Shown here one piece after another: positions 9,109 through 17,879 of a stretch of 64,000 nucleotides of DNA. This stretch comes from Treponema_I sp045616125 (GTDB lineage Bacteria > Spirochaetota > Spirochaetia > Treponematales > Treponemataceae), in contig JAZLGC010000003.1 of NCBI GenBank assembly GCA_045616125.1, positions 19,885 through 83,884 on the forward strand. Reading direction: 5' to 3'. Position numbers and translations under genes: made by a program. Each line of letters starts with the position of its first letter. Within the stretch, counting starts at the first letter, position 1. The notes beneath the pieces were generated by a model, which made no database searches, was not told the origin of the DNA, and saw only the letters and a list, made by a program, of their open reading frames with translations.

Positions 9109-9999
9109 CTATTCCTTTAATGAACCAATCATTACACCCTGTTCAAAGTATTTCTGTACGAATGGGTACAGCATCAGTACCGGCAGGCTGGAAACAATAA
9201 CAGAAACATACTTGATCTGGTTTGCCAGACGGTACTGTTCCAGAATTGTTTCACCGCTTCCCCCTACGGTACTTTCAGAAGCAAGCAGAATTTCTTTCAG
9301 TACCAGCTGCAGCGGGTACTTGTTCTGATTCTGCAGAAAAATCATTGCATTAAAATAACTGTTCCACTGACCGATGGCGTAATACAGCGCCATAACGGCA
9401 ATAATGGCCTGAGAAATGGGAACAACTACCATGGCAAATGTCCGGAAATGACCGGCACCATCAATTTTTGCCGCTTCTATCAACCCCTGTGGAATGCTGG
9501 ACTCAAAGAATGTCTTGCACATGAACAGATTCCATACAGAAAGAGATGCCGGCAGAACAATGGACCAGATGCTGTTAATCAGATGCAGGTTGCTCATAAC
9601 GTTGTAGAATGGAATCAGTCCACCACCAAAAAACATGGGGATGATGAAATACACCATGAGGAATTTCTTTCCGAAAAGGTTTTTACGGCTCAATGCCCAG
9701 CCTGCAGGAATGGTGATTGCCAGAGAAATGATTACGGTAAGAATGGTGTAGATAATGGTATTCAGATATCCCTGCCAGACATCTGTGCGCTGAATAATCT
9801 TTACATATCCGTCAAAATTGATTCCGATAGGATACAGAATAACTTTTCCGCCAAGAACGGCATCGGGATCTGAGAACGACGCAATAATGATGAAGTACAA
9901 TGGGTAAATAACCAGCAGTGCCAGAATTCCCAGAACAATGGCAATCAGATAGTTGAATAACCGGTCCACACCGGTGGTTTTCATGGTTGTATTTTCCAT
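9109..9999 (-). CDS. Carbohydrate ABC transporter permease (LplC/YtcP type)
   Basis: This is a 296-residue membrane protein with six predicted helices. The EAA loop (EAAKIDGAGHFRTFAMVVVPI region) contacts the ATPase. Length and motif match the MalG-like member of LplBC-type oligosaccharide permeases. It is co-transcribed with the second permease upstream, 18 bp away, and with the binding protein downstream. The likely substrate, from the operon, is a fructo-oligosaccharide or sucrose. Confidence 0.9.
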   Translation of the reverse strand: MENTTMKTTGVDRLFNYLIAIVLGILALLVIYPLYFIIIASFSDPDAVLGGKVILYPIGINFDGYVKIIQRTDVWQGYLNTIIYTILTVIISLAITIPAGWALSRKNLFGKKFLMVYFIIPMFFGGGLIPFYNVMSNLHLINSIWSIVLPASLSVWNLFMCKTFFESSIPQGLIEAAKIDGAGHFRTFAMVVVPISQAIIAVMALYYAIGQWNSYFNAMIFLQNQNKYPLQLVLKEILLASESTVGGSGETILEQYRLANQIKYVSVIVSSLPVLMLYPFVQKYFEQGVMIGSLKE

Positions 10000-10017
10000 A
10001 AGTCTCGTTCCTCCTGA

Positions 10018-10935
10018 TTACCACAGCGAATTTTCTGAAAAACGTTTTGATGTGGTGTTGGCAATAATCAAAAGCACAACATTGATGACAGAATTGAAAA
10101 GTCCGATGGCGGTAGCATATGCCTGGTCTGGAATACCGGTAAGACCGCGCTTGTATACATATGTAGAAATCAGTTCGCTTACGGCCAGGTTTCCGTCAGT
10201 CTGCATGAGCAGTGCTTTTTCATATCCAACGCCCATAAGACCACCGATGGACATAATCAGCATGACACTGATGATAGGCATGATGGCGGGAATATCGATG
10301 TGAAGGACACGCTGAAAACGGGATGCACCGTCGATAATGGCAGCTTCATGCTGCTGGGGATCAACATTGGAAAGAGCAGCAATATAGATGATGGCACTCC
10401 AACCAAAGTCCTGCCAGTTACTGGACCAGATGTACAGAGAACGGAAGGCCGAAGATTCCAGAAAGTAGGAATACCGTTCGCCACCCAGGCTTTCTACGAT
10501 ATTGTTGATAAGACCATAGCGGCCAAAGAACAGCTGCAGCATACCCACGGCAACAACCAGGGAAATAAAGTGGGGCGCATTATAAATGGTCTGCAGGTAC
10601 TTTTTAGCCTTACGGTTCTGAACCGAGTTAATCATCAGAGCCACAATAATAGGGAGAGGGAACCCGATAAGAAAACCTTCAATACAGATAAGGAAGGTAT
10701 TCTTCATCAGTGACCAGAACTGTACGTCGGTAAAAAAACGTTTGAAATTCTGAAAACCAACCCAGATAGTTGAACTGGCAAGAATTTTGTCACCAGGCAT
10801 AAAATCCTGAAATGCAATCAGAACACCGTAAATCGGCAGATAGTTGAATAAGAAAACAACAATAATTGCAGGCAATGCCATAATCAGATAAGGATAACTT
10901 TCTTTGAACTGCTTCAGTCTGGCAGTATTCTTCAT
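10018..10935 (-). CDS. Carbohydrate ABC transporter permease (LplB/YteP type)
   Basis: The 305-residue protein has six predicted membrane helices and an EAA loop (EAAIIDGASRFQRVLHIDIPAI region), typical of the MalF-like partner in LplB-type systems. It is the first gene of the seven-gene fructan operon; a strong-looking promoter and a palindromic operator lie immediately upstream. It forms the membrane channel together with the product of the next gene. Confidence 0.9.
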   Translation of the reverse strand: MKNTARLKQFKESYPYLIMALPAIIVVFLFNYLPIYGVLIAFQDFMPGDKILASSTIWVGFQNFKRFFTDVQFWSLMKNTFLICIEGFLIGFPLPIIVALMINSVQNRKAKKYLQTIYNAPHFISLVVAVGMLQLFFGRYGLINNIVESLGGERYSYFLESSAFRSLYIWSSNWQDFGWSAIIYIAALSNVDPQQHEAAIIDGASRFQRVLHIDIPAIMPIISVMLIMSIGGLMGVGYEKALLMQTDGNLAVSELISTYVYKRGLTGIPDQAYATAIGLFNSVINVVLLIIANTTSKRFSENSLW

Positions 10936-10965
10936 ACGTTCCTCCGCTGCATGAATTACAAGGGC

Positions 10966-10994
10966 AGTATATATATGCCTGTTACAGCCGTCAA
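10966..10994 (-). promoter_or_regulatory. Promoter of the fructan operon
   Basis: On the minus strand, TTGACG (complement of 10989-10994) and TATACT (complement of 10966-10971) are exactly 17 bp apart, about 30 bp before the first permease ATG. The palindromic operator at 11017-11040 lies just upstream of the -35 box. Confidence 0.7.
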
Positions 10995-11016
10995 CAAATG
11001 CTCAATAAATACATTC

Positions 11017-11040
11017 ATATTTGTGCATTTGCACATATTT
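11017..11040. promoter_or_regulatory. LacI-type operator palindrome
   Basis: TGTGCA-TT-TGCACA (11022-11035) is a perfect palindrome, extended by AT-rich flanks (ATATT...AATAT type). A second half-like copy (ATTTGTGCATTTTATACA, near 11049-11066) lies just upstream of the regulator promoter. The position between the divergent operon and a lacI-family gene makes it the probable binding site of that regulator. Confidence 0.65.
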
Positions 11041-11074
11041 ACAATCAATATTTGTGCATTTTATACATAAGAAT

Positions 11075-11103
11075 TTGACATGCCTTTTTCGGACGGCTAT
11101 ACT
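11075..11103 (+). promoter_or_regulatory. Promoter of the LacI-family regulator gene
   Basis: TTGACA (11075-11080) and TATACT (11098-11103) are 17 bp apart, a consensus sigma70-type promoter, 22 bp before the regulator start codon. Confidence 0.75.
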
Positions 11104-11125
11104 GATGCTCAAGACGGGAGTTTTT

Positions 11126-12145
11126 ATGAAAGATAAGGTTACCATACAGGATCTGGCAGATGCATTGGGTATGTCCAGAAATACCGTTTCAAAAGCACTA
11201 AACGGACAGCACGTTCCATTAAAAACCCGGAATGCCGTACTCAATGCGGCAATAGAAATGGGATATAAGGAATATAAGCTGGCAGCAGCCAGTGAGCGGG
11301 GAACGTTGCTGCAGAAACGCATTGTCCTGCTTTCATCACGAATGCTTTTGAACATGAACTACTACATGCACGTTCTTCATGGCATAGAAGAAGCCATGCT
11401 GGATCATGATATGGAGCTGATTCAGTTCAACGTTACCAATCCGGGTTCTTTCGCTAAATTCAAAAATTACATTCTGAACAATAAGGTTGATGGCATTGTC
11501 TGCATTGAATTCTGGGATTCCGCCTATGTAACCAATCTGATAGAAATCGGCATTCCTTTGGTTTTTCTGGATTTCCCGCTCATGACCACGCCTCTTACCG
11601 GAAACTTTGATGTTATCCTTCCGGAAAGCCGCCATGCTGTTATGGATTTCTGCATCCATCAACTACAGACCAGAGCATGCAGAACTTTTGGCTTTGTGGG
11701 AGACTATCAGCACTGTCTTTCGTTCTTTGAACGTTTTTCCGGTATGCAGGAAGCCATGGTTCTTTCAGGCATTCCCGTTGATACGTCCTACTCCATTACG
11801 TATAGCGATGCAAAAACCTATTCTCCGGAAAATCTGCAGGAAGCGTTACAGGCACTACCCGCCCTCCCCGACTGTTTTATCTGTGCCAACGACTACATTG
11901 CGTTAAGTCTGGTGGCTGCATTAAAAGCACAGCGGATAGGAGTTCCAAAAGAAGTGAAAGTTGTTGGTTTTGATAATATTGTTGATTCCAGAATGATAAA
12001 ACCGGAGCTGACTACGTTTAACGTAAACAAAAAAGAACTGGGACGGCAAACCATCTCATTTCTGCTGAACCGCATTGCAAATCCATCACAGCCAAACTAC
12101 ACCATCCACATTGCGTCCACACTGGTTCTCCGCGCCTCATCATAA
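11126..12145 (+). CDS. LacI-family transcriptional regulator of the fructan operon
   Basis: The 339-residue protein begins at the ATG at 11126 (MKDKVTIQDLADALGMS), with GGGAG upstream; the longer reading frame lies within the promoter. The N-terminal helix-turn-helix (about 5-26, VTIQDLADALGMSRNTVSKAL) and the periplasmic-binding-protein-like effector domain (about 60-335) are complete. It is transcribed away from the sugar operon across a shared regulatory region, so it probably represses that operon until a fructan-derived sugar binds. Confidence 0.88.
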   Translation: MKDKVTIQDLADALGMSRNTVSKALNGQHVPLKTRNAVLNAAIEMGYKEYKLAAASERGTLLQKRIVLLSSRMLLNMNYYMHVLHGIEEAMLDHDMELIQFNVTNPGSFAKFKNYILNNKVDGIVCIEFWDSAYVTNLIEIGIPLVFLDFPLMTTPLTGNFDVILPESRHAVMDFCIHQLQTRACRTFGFVGDYQHCLSFFERFSGMQEAMVLSGIPVDTSYSITYSDAKTYSPENLQEALQALPALPDCFICANDYIALSLVAALKAQRIGVPKEVKVVGFDNIVDSRMIKPELTTFNVNKKELGRQTISFLLNRIANPSQPNYTIHIASTLVLRASS

Positions 12146-12171
12146 ACCGCAATCTGTGGTATCATTATTGC

Positions 12172-13344
12172 ATGACATACGATTTTTCTCTGCAGAACCG
12201 TCGCGGCACGGACTGCGCTAAATTTGACCTTTGTGAAAAAGAAGGAAGAGCCCCGGACTCATTGTGCTACTGGGTTGCTGATATGGATTTCAAGACAGCA
12301 CCGGAAATTCTTGATGCCATTACCGAGCGGGTGCAAAACGGCGTTTTCGGGTATACCACAACGTCTGATTCCTATACGGCTGCTGTAGCAGGCTGGTGGA
12401 AAAACAACTACCAGTACACAGTGCAGCCGGAATGGATTGTGCCGGTACCAGGCGTTGTATTTGCCTTTACCCAGGCAATTCTGGCCTATACCCAGCCAGG
12501 TGATGCCGTACTGATTCAGCGGCCGGTGTACTACCCCTTTGGCAGATCCATTGAAAATACTGGCCGAAAACTGGTAAACAGCCCGCTGGTGCTGAACGAT
12601 GACGGTCGCTATACCATTGACTACGCTGATTTTGAAGCAAAAATCGTTGAAAACGGCGTTAAGCTTTTTATCCTGTGTAACCCGGCTAACCCCATCGGCC
12701 GCAGCTGGAAGCGGGACGAGCTGCAGCACATGGCAGACATCTGTCTGAAACACGATGTGCTGATTGTCAGCGATGAAATCCACAGCGACTTTATCTGGGA
12801 TGATAACCGGCACACGGTAACCGCCAGCCTTTCGCCGGAAATTGAACAGAACACCATTACCTGCACGGCCCCCAGCAAAACGTTTAATCTGGCAGGACTT
12901 CAGTGCAGTAACATTTTCATTGCAAACCCGGAACTGCGGAAGGCCTATCAAAAACAGCTGGAAACGATTGCCGTAAACGAGCCGAACCTGCTGGCACTGA
13001 CGGCCTGTCGTGCAGCCTATGAAAAGGGCGGTCCCTGGCTTACAGAATTGAAAACGGTCATTAACGAAAACCTGGACAAGGCCGTAGCCTATATTGCTGA
13101 ACACGGAAAAGGCAAACTGAAAGCCCGGAAAATTGAAGCCACCTATCTGCTGTGGGTAGACTGCTCCGGCTGCGGCATGACTGGAGCCCAGATGGATGAA
13201 GCGCTGACAAAAGCCGGTATCTGGCTTGACGGCGGCAGCATGTTCGGCCCGGAAGGCGACCAGTTCCAGCGCGTAAACTGCGCCACCACCTGGGAATATC
13301 TGGAACAGGGACTGAACGTATTCTGTAAGATTCTGGCGGGGTAA
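12172..13344 (+). CDS. PLP aminotransferase / cystathionine beta-lyase, PatB/MalY type
   Basis: The 390-residue fold-type I PLP enzyme has the C-S lyase signatures: YWVADMDF (33-40), FGYTTT (59-64), SDEIHSD (200-206) and the PLP lysine in APSKTFNLAG (Lys236). These enzymes cleave cystathionine or cysteine conjugates to pyruvate, ammonia and a thiol. It starts 27 bp after the LacI-family gene. No convincing ribosome site precedes the ATG. Reaction specificity cannot be set from sequence. The last 23 bases recur near 17085 (see findings). Confidence 0.85.
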   Translation: MTYDFSLQNRRGTDCAKFDLCEKEGRAPDSLCYWVADMDFKTAPEILDAITERVQNGVFGYTTTSDSYTAAVAGWWKNNYQYTVQPEWIVPVPGVVFAFTQAILAYTQPGDAVLIQRPVYYPFGRSIENTGRKLVNSPLVLNDDGRYTIDYADFEAKIVENGVKLFILCNPANPIGRSWKRDELQHMADICLKHDVLIVSDEIHSDFIWDDNRHTVTASLSPEIEQNTITCTAPSKTFNLAGLQCSNIFIANPELRKAYQKQLETIAVNEPNLLALTACRAAYEKGGPWLTELKTVINENLDKAVAYIAEHGKGKLKARKIEATYLLWVDCSGCGMTGAQMDEALTKAGIWLDGGSMFGPEGDQFQRVNCATTWEYLEQGLNVFCKILAG

Positions 13345-13350
13345 CTGGCG

Positions 13351-13404
13351 GAAGATTGTCCACATCGACGGCAACGAAGCCTGGCTGATCTTCAAGAAGC
13401 AGTA
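13351..13404 (+). pseudogene. Possible coding remnant after the aminotransferase
   Basis: Directly after the aminotransferase stop, an open stretch reads KIVHIDGNEAWLIFKKQ and then a stop. It looks like the C-terminal end of a protein but has no start or upstream part. It may be debris from a lost gene; the family is not recognised. Confidence 0.25.
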
Positions 13405-13429
13405 AAGCGCAGAAACTTCCACCTTCATA

Positions 13430-14323
13430 TTACTTTATGCAGGAATCAGAATCTGTTGACATAATACATTCTGATTCCTCCAGAGTGGGATTAACAGAGC
13501 CAACATCCTCTTCCAACTTGACGCGGGCAGAAAAAACATAGCTTTCAGGCAGATTACCTGGAGAAAACCCGGTAATCCTCCTGAATACGCGGTTGAAATT
13601 CCGAAGCGTTCCAAATCCGGCCTGAACCATCAGATTCCTGCTGGTAATCTGTGGATTTCGTCCCATAAGATCAATGGCTTTTTCAATCTTTACCTGATTG
13701 ATATAGGTTGTGTATGTCATGCCAGTGATTTTTTTGAAATAGCGCGAAAAATAAGAAGGCGTCATATTCATCAGTGCGGCAGCATTCTCAAACGAAAACG
13801 CCGGATTTTCCCGTATTTTCACCAGAAGTTTTTTGTAGGATGCAATAACATTTCGATGTGGCGTTTCTCCCCGTTTTACCAAAGGTTCCCGTTGGAAAAT
13901 TCGGAACATCAGGGCTGAAAAAAGAGCATTTACAATATGTCCATAAAACTGCTGGCCTTTGCAGGTTTCGTCCCGAATTTCCTGAATAACAGCAAAAGCG
14001 TCATAAGAATCCTTGAAAATCGGGGATTTCAGAAAATATGAGTCTGTAACAGTCGCGATAAGATTTCTGTCAAATTGAGCAACGGCAACAAGGGAGTTCC
14101 CTTCAGAATTAATGGAATGAATCATTCCGCCCGGAACAAAGGCACACGTACCCGGCCCCAGCTGATATTCCGTTGAATCCAGACTTATCAGAATAACTCC
14201 TTTATGGCACACAATAAATTCAAATTCCTTATGCCAATGGGGACGATTTCTGAGCATACGATATTCATTTCCCTGAACAAGCGCTCCTCCATGAAATACA
14301 ATTTTCTCATATTTGGCGTACAT
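13430..14323 (-). CDS. AraC-family transcriptional regulator with cupin sensor
   Basis: The 297-residue protein has an N-terminal cupin sensor (RPHWHKEFEFIVCHKG, PGGMIHS) and a C-terminal pair of helix-turn-helix motifs (about 165-265; MTPSYFSRYFKKITGMTY and the second-helix segment GFGTLRNFNRVFRRITGFSP). This is the usual layout for regulators of sugar or glycoside use. A GAAGGGA ribosome site precedes the ATG. It is convergent with the aminotransferase gene. Its target is unknown; the divergent hydrolase gene at 14756 is the nearest candidate, although a foldback element now separates them. Confidence 0.85.
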   Translation of the reverse strand: MYAKYEKIVFHGGALVQGNEYRMLRNRPHWHKEFEFIVCHKGVILISLDSTEYQLGPGTCAFVPGGMIHSINSEGNSLVAVAQFDRNLIATVTDSYFLKSPIFKDSYDAFAVIQEIRDETCKGQQFYGHIVNALFSALMFRIFQREPLVKRGETPHRNVIASYKKLLVKIRENPAFSFENAAALMNMTPSYFSRYFKKITGMTYTTYINQVKIEKAIDLMGRNPQITSRNLMVQAGFGTLRNFNRVFRRITGFSPGNLPESYVFSARVKLEEDVGSVNPTLEESECIMSTDSDSCIK

Positions 14324-14477
14324 ACTTTCCCTTCTATCTCCATTGTACTGGATTTCAAAACATTAGGATAATAAATGTCCATAAAAGGACAATAAAAGTC
14401 CTCATAAGAGAAAAAACTGCACGTACAATCAGAAGTGAACAGTGATTTTCTATCAGTCAGGAAAATCAAAAAATAAC

Positions 14478-14733
14478 GCTCTGTCCGTAAAAAGTGTTGC
14501 TGCCTGCATACGATGCTATGATTGGAAAAGCAGCGTACAAAAATCGGAAGGCAGGATGAGGGCTTGAAAAAACAGTTGAAACCCTGTGTGATTGTTTCCT
14601 CGCAGGGTTTCAACTGTAGCGACGTAAGGAACGGTTTTTCACGCCATCAATGCACCGGTAGATTTTTGTACTCTTTTACTGGTCTACAAATTTTTTCGTA
14701 ATCACTCTGGCAACACTTTTTACGGACATAGCC
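14478..14733. mobile_element. IS1595-related foldback element (MITE) 2
   Basis: Ends GCTCTGTCCGTAAAAAGTG and the inverted CACTTTTTACGGACATAGCC bound 256 bp with no coding capacity. Inside are a perfect 14-bp hairpin (CAGTTGAAACCCTG, 14573-14586, with its complement at 14603-14616) and an outer stem GTACAAAAATC (14535-14545)/GATTTTTGTAC (14661-14671). The core module CTGTAGCGACGTAAGGAACG is at 14614-14633. Flanks AAAATAAC and AAATAGAA are similar but not an exact duplication. The right end is 22 bp from the hydrolase start codon. Confidence 0.8.
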
Positions 14734-14755
14734 AAATAGAAAAAGGAGATTTTAT

Positions 14756-16594
14756 ATGGAAAAGACAACGAAACTCGTCAGAGTATTTCTCATTGCTCTG
14801 GCTGTTTTCTTCATCGGCATGGTTCTGGCGCATTCCATTGCCACCAATGGTGGTAAAACAGAACTCAGACGTCTGTCTGTCATGACCGATAGAGGCGTAG
14901 CCATCAGCCTTGAAGTTTACAAACCCAAAACAGCAACAAAACAAAATCCCGCCCCCGCAGTTATGCTGATTCCAGGCGGAAACGCTGCTGTTGAAAACAT
15001 GTCTGATTCAGCTATGGAACTTGCCCGCAGAGGTATCGTAGCTATCGGCATTGAACCTTACACCATCGGAAAATCTGATGTAGAACTGGATAACGACGGT
15101 CTTGGATCCATTGATGTTACCGACTATATCAGTCACCTGGATTTTATAGATGCCAACAAACTCGGTTTCATAGGATGGTCCATGGGTGCTTCCAGAACCA
15201 ATGCAGCTCTCTATGTCAACGATCCGTCAGGAGCAATGGTAAAGACAAAAAACCCAATGACAGGCGAAGAGACTGAAACTCCAAAACAGATTATAAGAGA
15301 CGGTGTTATGGGCGTAATGTACGTTGGTGCAGGCGGACTGATTGGTCCGGAATATCAGATTAACTGTGCTCTTTTTGAAGGAGAATGGGATAACCTTTAC
15401 AGAGGAGACAGGCGCCAGATGAGCAGCAACCCTACCTATGTACAGGCATTGGGCGATCTTCTTGGCGGCGCAGATCACTTTGATTTCTGGAAGTGGTATG
15501 GTAATCCACAGAAAGGAACCGGCCGCATTTATTACGAGGGCTGGACCGGACACGTACTTGGGTTGGCCAGTGTTTCATATGTAAAAGCAGCCTGTGACTT
15601 CTGGACCACAACCTTTGGTCTTAAGAATGATGCTCCTATTCTTTTCTTATGGAAAGAAGCAGGAACCGCAATGGCATTCTTTGCAACCATCATCATGCTT
15701 GTCTGCATTGTATTCCTTCTTTTGGATCTTGACTGGTTCAAGAAAGACCTGATTAATGAAAACAGAACTATCCTTCAGGGATCACCAGCTGACTGGACGC
15801 TTTGGGTTGGTATTATTCTTCCTGCACTTTTCGGTGCTGCTGTTGCAAAATGGGCAGTTCCTACAGGTCAGGGAATTATGAATACATGGGTTTCTGCAGA
15901 CCTTATTCATGGTACAAACATTCAGAACGTTAACGGCCTTGTATTCTGGCTCTGCTGTCTTCAGCTTTTCGGCCTTGCACTTTGGGCTCTCATCAATTTT
16001 GTAATTAAGGCAAAAAAAACCGATAAAAAAGCTCTTAAAGAACAGATTACTCTTCCGGGAACCAGATTCTGCCCCATGTTCCTCAAAGGACTTCTCGTTT
16101 CATTCCTTTCTCTCTTTGTGGTTTATCTTCTGATTTCATTTGGAGAGCAGCTTTTTGCCATGAGCCCAAGATTCTGGAAAGTACAGATTAACAGCCTTAC
16201 TCCACTGAGAATGGCAAAATTCCTGCTGTACTTCCCTATGTATCTGATTCCATTCCTTTTTGCAAACTACATGCACTCTACAAGCTGCTATATCGAGAAA
16301 AAACCTGTTCTTTCTACAGTTCTTTTCTGGCTGTCAAACGGATTGCCTCCAATGTTCTTCCTGTTCTACGCTTACGGAAAGATAGCCCTTATGCATACTA
16401 CGCCAATCACCAGCCTGGGTATGTCGAGAGCAAATGGATCACTGGTTGATGCAGCCATTATGATGATTCCAGTAGGTATTTTCGCAAGCACTCTGTACAA
16501 GAAAACGAAAAACTTCTATCTGCCTGCAATCTTCAACTCCATGTACTTTACCTGGCTTGCAGTTGCAACCGACCTGATTTTCATCGGGAAATAA
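14756..16594 (+). CDS. Membrane-anchored alpha/beta hydrolase with C-terminal multi-helix domain
   Basis: The 612-residue protein has an N-terminal membrane helix (about 9-27), then an alpha/beta hydrolase domain with oxyanion-type LIPGGN (71-76) and nucleophile elbow GWSMG (Ser142). From about residue 300 onward there are roughly seven to eight further membrane helices. The hydrolase presumably faces the outside of the inner membrane. This architecture is known from uncharacterised proteins of gut Firmicutes and spirochaetes. An AAAGGAG ribosome site lies next to the foldback element that forms its upstream region. The substrate is unknown. Confidence 0.75.
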   Translation: MEKTTKLVRVFLIALAVFFIGMVLAHSIATNGGKTELRRLSVMTDRGVAISLEVYKPKTATKQNPAPAVMLIPGGNAAVENMSDSAMELARRGIVAIGIEPYTIGKSDVELDNDGLGSIDVTDYISHLDFIDANKLGFIGWSMGASRTNAALYVNDPSGAMVKTKNPMTGEETETPKQIIRDGVMGVMYVGAGGLIGPEYQINCALFEGEWDNLYRGDRRQMSSNPTYVQALGDLLGGADHFDFWKWYGNPQKGTGRIYYEGWTGHVLGLASVSYVKAACDFWTTTFGLKNDAPILFLWKEAGTAMAFFATIIMLVCIVFLLLDLDWFKKDLINENRTILQGSPADWTLWVGIILPALFGAAVAKWAVPTGQGIMNTWVSADLIHGTNIQNVNGLVFWLCCLQLFGLALWALINFVIKAKKTDKKALKEQITLPGTRFCPMFLKGLLVSFLSLFVVYLLISFGEQLFAMSPRFWKVQINSLTPLRMAKFLLYFPMYLIPFLFANYMHSTSCYIEKKPVLSTVLFWLSNGLPPMFFLFYAYGKIALMHTTPITSLGMSRANGSLVDAAIMMIPVGIFASTLYKKTKNFYLPAIFNSMYFTWLAVATDLIFIGK

Positions 16595-16601
16595 TTGACT
16601 G

Positions 16602-16643
16602 AAAAAAAAGATCCCCGACTCAAAAAGCCAGGGATCTTTTTTC
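16602..16643 (+). terminator. Rho-independent terminator of the hydrolase gene
   Basis: AAAAAAGATCCC and GGGATCTTTTTT form a symmetric A/T-flanked hairpin just after the stop codon. Confidence 0.8.
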
Positions 16644-16677
16644 ATCCAAATCCCAAAACATACTGGTTGCTCAATCC

Positions 16678-16800
16678 AGCAAATGCTGAAGCACAGCGGC
16701 TTTAACGACCAGAGCGGACACGATGTTCTCATAGACAATGCGGATACCCGTAGCGATTTTCAGTGGATCGTCATCCATAAGGACAACGTCGGCGCTGGAA
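16678..16800 (-). pseudogene. Decayed fragment of a heavy-metal P-type ATPase
   Basis: The minus strand encodes ADVVLMDDDPLKIATGIR joined to IVYENIVSALVVK. Both parts match the C-terminal hinge region of the intact ATPase at 18746-20656 (ADVVLMDDDPMKIARGIR, IVYENIVFALVIK), with a few residues deleted between them. Nothing else of the gene remains. It is a leftover of a second, related ATPase copy about 2 kb away. Confidence 0.75.
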
Positions 16801-16911
16801 CCTCAAACAGTGCCGCATTTTCCTGTCTTCTATACTTAATTTCACATATATAGTTTAAAAAACTTTTCTGTATAGGAAACATACATTTTTGTATTGTATT
16901 TTAATATACGT

Positions 16912-17091
16912 ATGTATATTAGAGCGGAGGCAAAAGGCAATACATACAATGTATATGCTTTAGAAAAACGCTGTGATGATGATTTGTCTGTAGATTACTA
17001 CAAAGAAGTAATTCATTGGGTCGGAGGCGAATCTCTTTTGAAGGAAGAAGTTGCTGCGTATATCAATGCTTACGACATGTTCTATCTGTAA
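16912..17091 (+). CDS. Small hypothetical protein
   Basis: An open frame from the ATG at 16912 gives 59 residues (MYIRAEAKGNTYNVYALEKR...). The sequence is protein-like, with mixed charged and aromatic residues, but no family is recognised. No good ribosome site precedes it, so it may be a truncated fragment. Its stop codon lies in a 24-bp patch shared with the aminotransferase 3' end. It sits between the ATPase remnant and the methyltransferase in a region of decayed DNA. Confidence 0.35.
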   Translation: MYIRAEAKGNTYNVYALEKRCDDDLSVDYYKEVIHWVGGESLLKEEVAAYINAYDMFYL

Positions 17092-17149
17092 GACTCTGGC
17101 GGGGTAACACCTGAAAGATGTGGGTCCCGGAGTGTTATCCGGGGGCCTA
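17085..17149. other. Shared 24-bp patch and GC hairpin between genes
   Basis: Bases 17085-17108 match 13322-13345 (the 3' end of the aminotransferase gene) at 23 of 24 positions. A CCCGGAgtgttaTCCGGG hairpin follows at about 17126-17143, preceded by GATGTGGGTCCC, which resembles one end of the inverted repeat at 20679-20820. This looks like pieces of repeats left by recombination. Confidence 0.5.
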
Positions 17150-17833
17150 TCAGTCTCTGTGTGCTTTCACCACCGCATACATCAGGCTGTTAAAATTGGG
17201 CATTGCACTGGTGATGCCTTTTTCGATGATTTCAAGGCTATTTCTGTGTAATTCATCCTCAAACGTACTGAACGAAACCATCCTGCAGGAAGTACCGGCC
17301 ACCATCATTTTCCCCGATTCGTGTTCCCGTTCCTGAAGTTCAAACGCATTGCGGATATCGCTTTGCATTTCACATTCCCCATCACCCATTGTGCAGATCA
17401 GGGCAATACCATCCTTCTTCAAATGATTCCGGATAAACTGATAAAAGCCATTCCGGTCTTCATCCAAAACCAGCATGTGAACAACGGCAACCGCATAAAT
17501 AACATCAAACTGTTCTTCAAGAGTACCAGAAAGGCAATCCAGAACCGTAAAATGAGATTCATAGGCCGGCAGTGTTTTCCTGCAGTAGGTTACCGCTTCA
17601 GATGATATATCTGTTGCCATAAGGTTATATCCGTTTTGAAGGACAATTGCGGAGTCCCTGCCTTCGCCGCACCCTATTTCCAGCAGCGCCTGATTCAGGC
17701 TGATGGCATATCGTTGGAGGACATCCAGCACAATGGGAGTGCTTTTCATATGCTCCCAGCTGACTCCTTTTTCATGAGCCGCTTTATACCGCTCTTCATA
17801 TGCTTCGTAATATTTCCGGGTATCTTTTTTCAT
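17150..17833 (-). CDS. SAM-dependent class I methyltransferase
   Basis: The 227-residue protein has motif I LLEIGCGEGRD (50-60), motif II MATDIS and the post-motif region FDVIYAVAVVHML of small class I methyltransferases. The first ~40 residues form a helical cap. Length and layout match a general family (Methyltransf_11/25 type) acting on small molecules. The substrate cannot be read from sequence. The gene appears monocistronic; array A begins 46 bp upstream of its start. Confidence 0.85.
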   Translation of the reverse strand: MKKDTRKYYEAYEERYKAAHEKGVSWEHMKSTPIVLDVLQRYAISLNQALLEIGCGEGRDSAIVLQNGYNLMATDISSEAVTYCRKTLPAYESHFTVLDCLSGTLEEQFDVIYAVAVVHMLVLDEDRNGFYQFIRNHLKKDGIALICTMGDGECEMQSDIRNAFELQEREHESGKMMVAGTSCRMVSFSTFEDELHRNSLEIIEKGITSAMPNFNSLMYAVVKAHRD

Positions 17834-17879
17834 GTACTGTTTCCTTTACGAGGCCCAGTTAGGTGACATTTTTACGTAA

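Noticed and set aside
12259..13428. A 389-residue open frame antisense to the PatB/MalY gene
   Set aside because: The plus-strand frame has all catalytic motifs of a known enzyme. The antisense frame arises from its base composition and has no family features.
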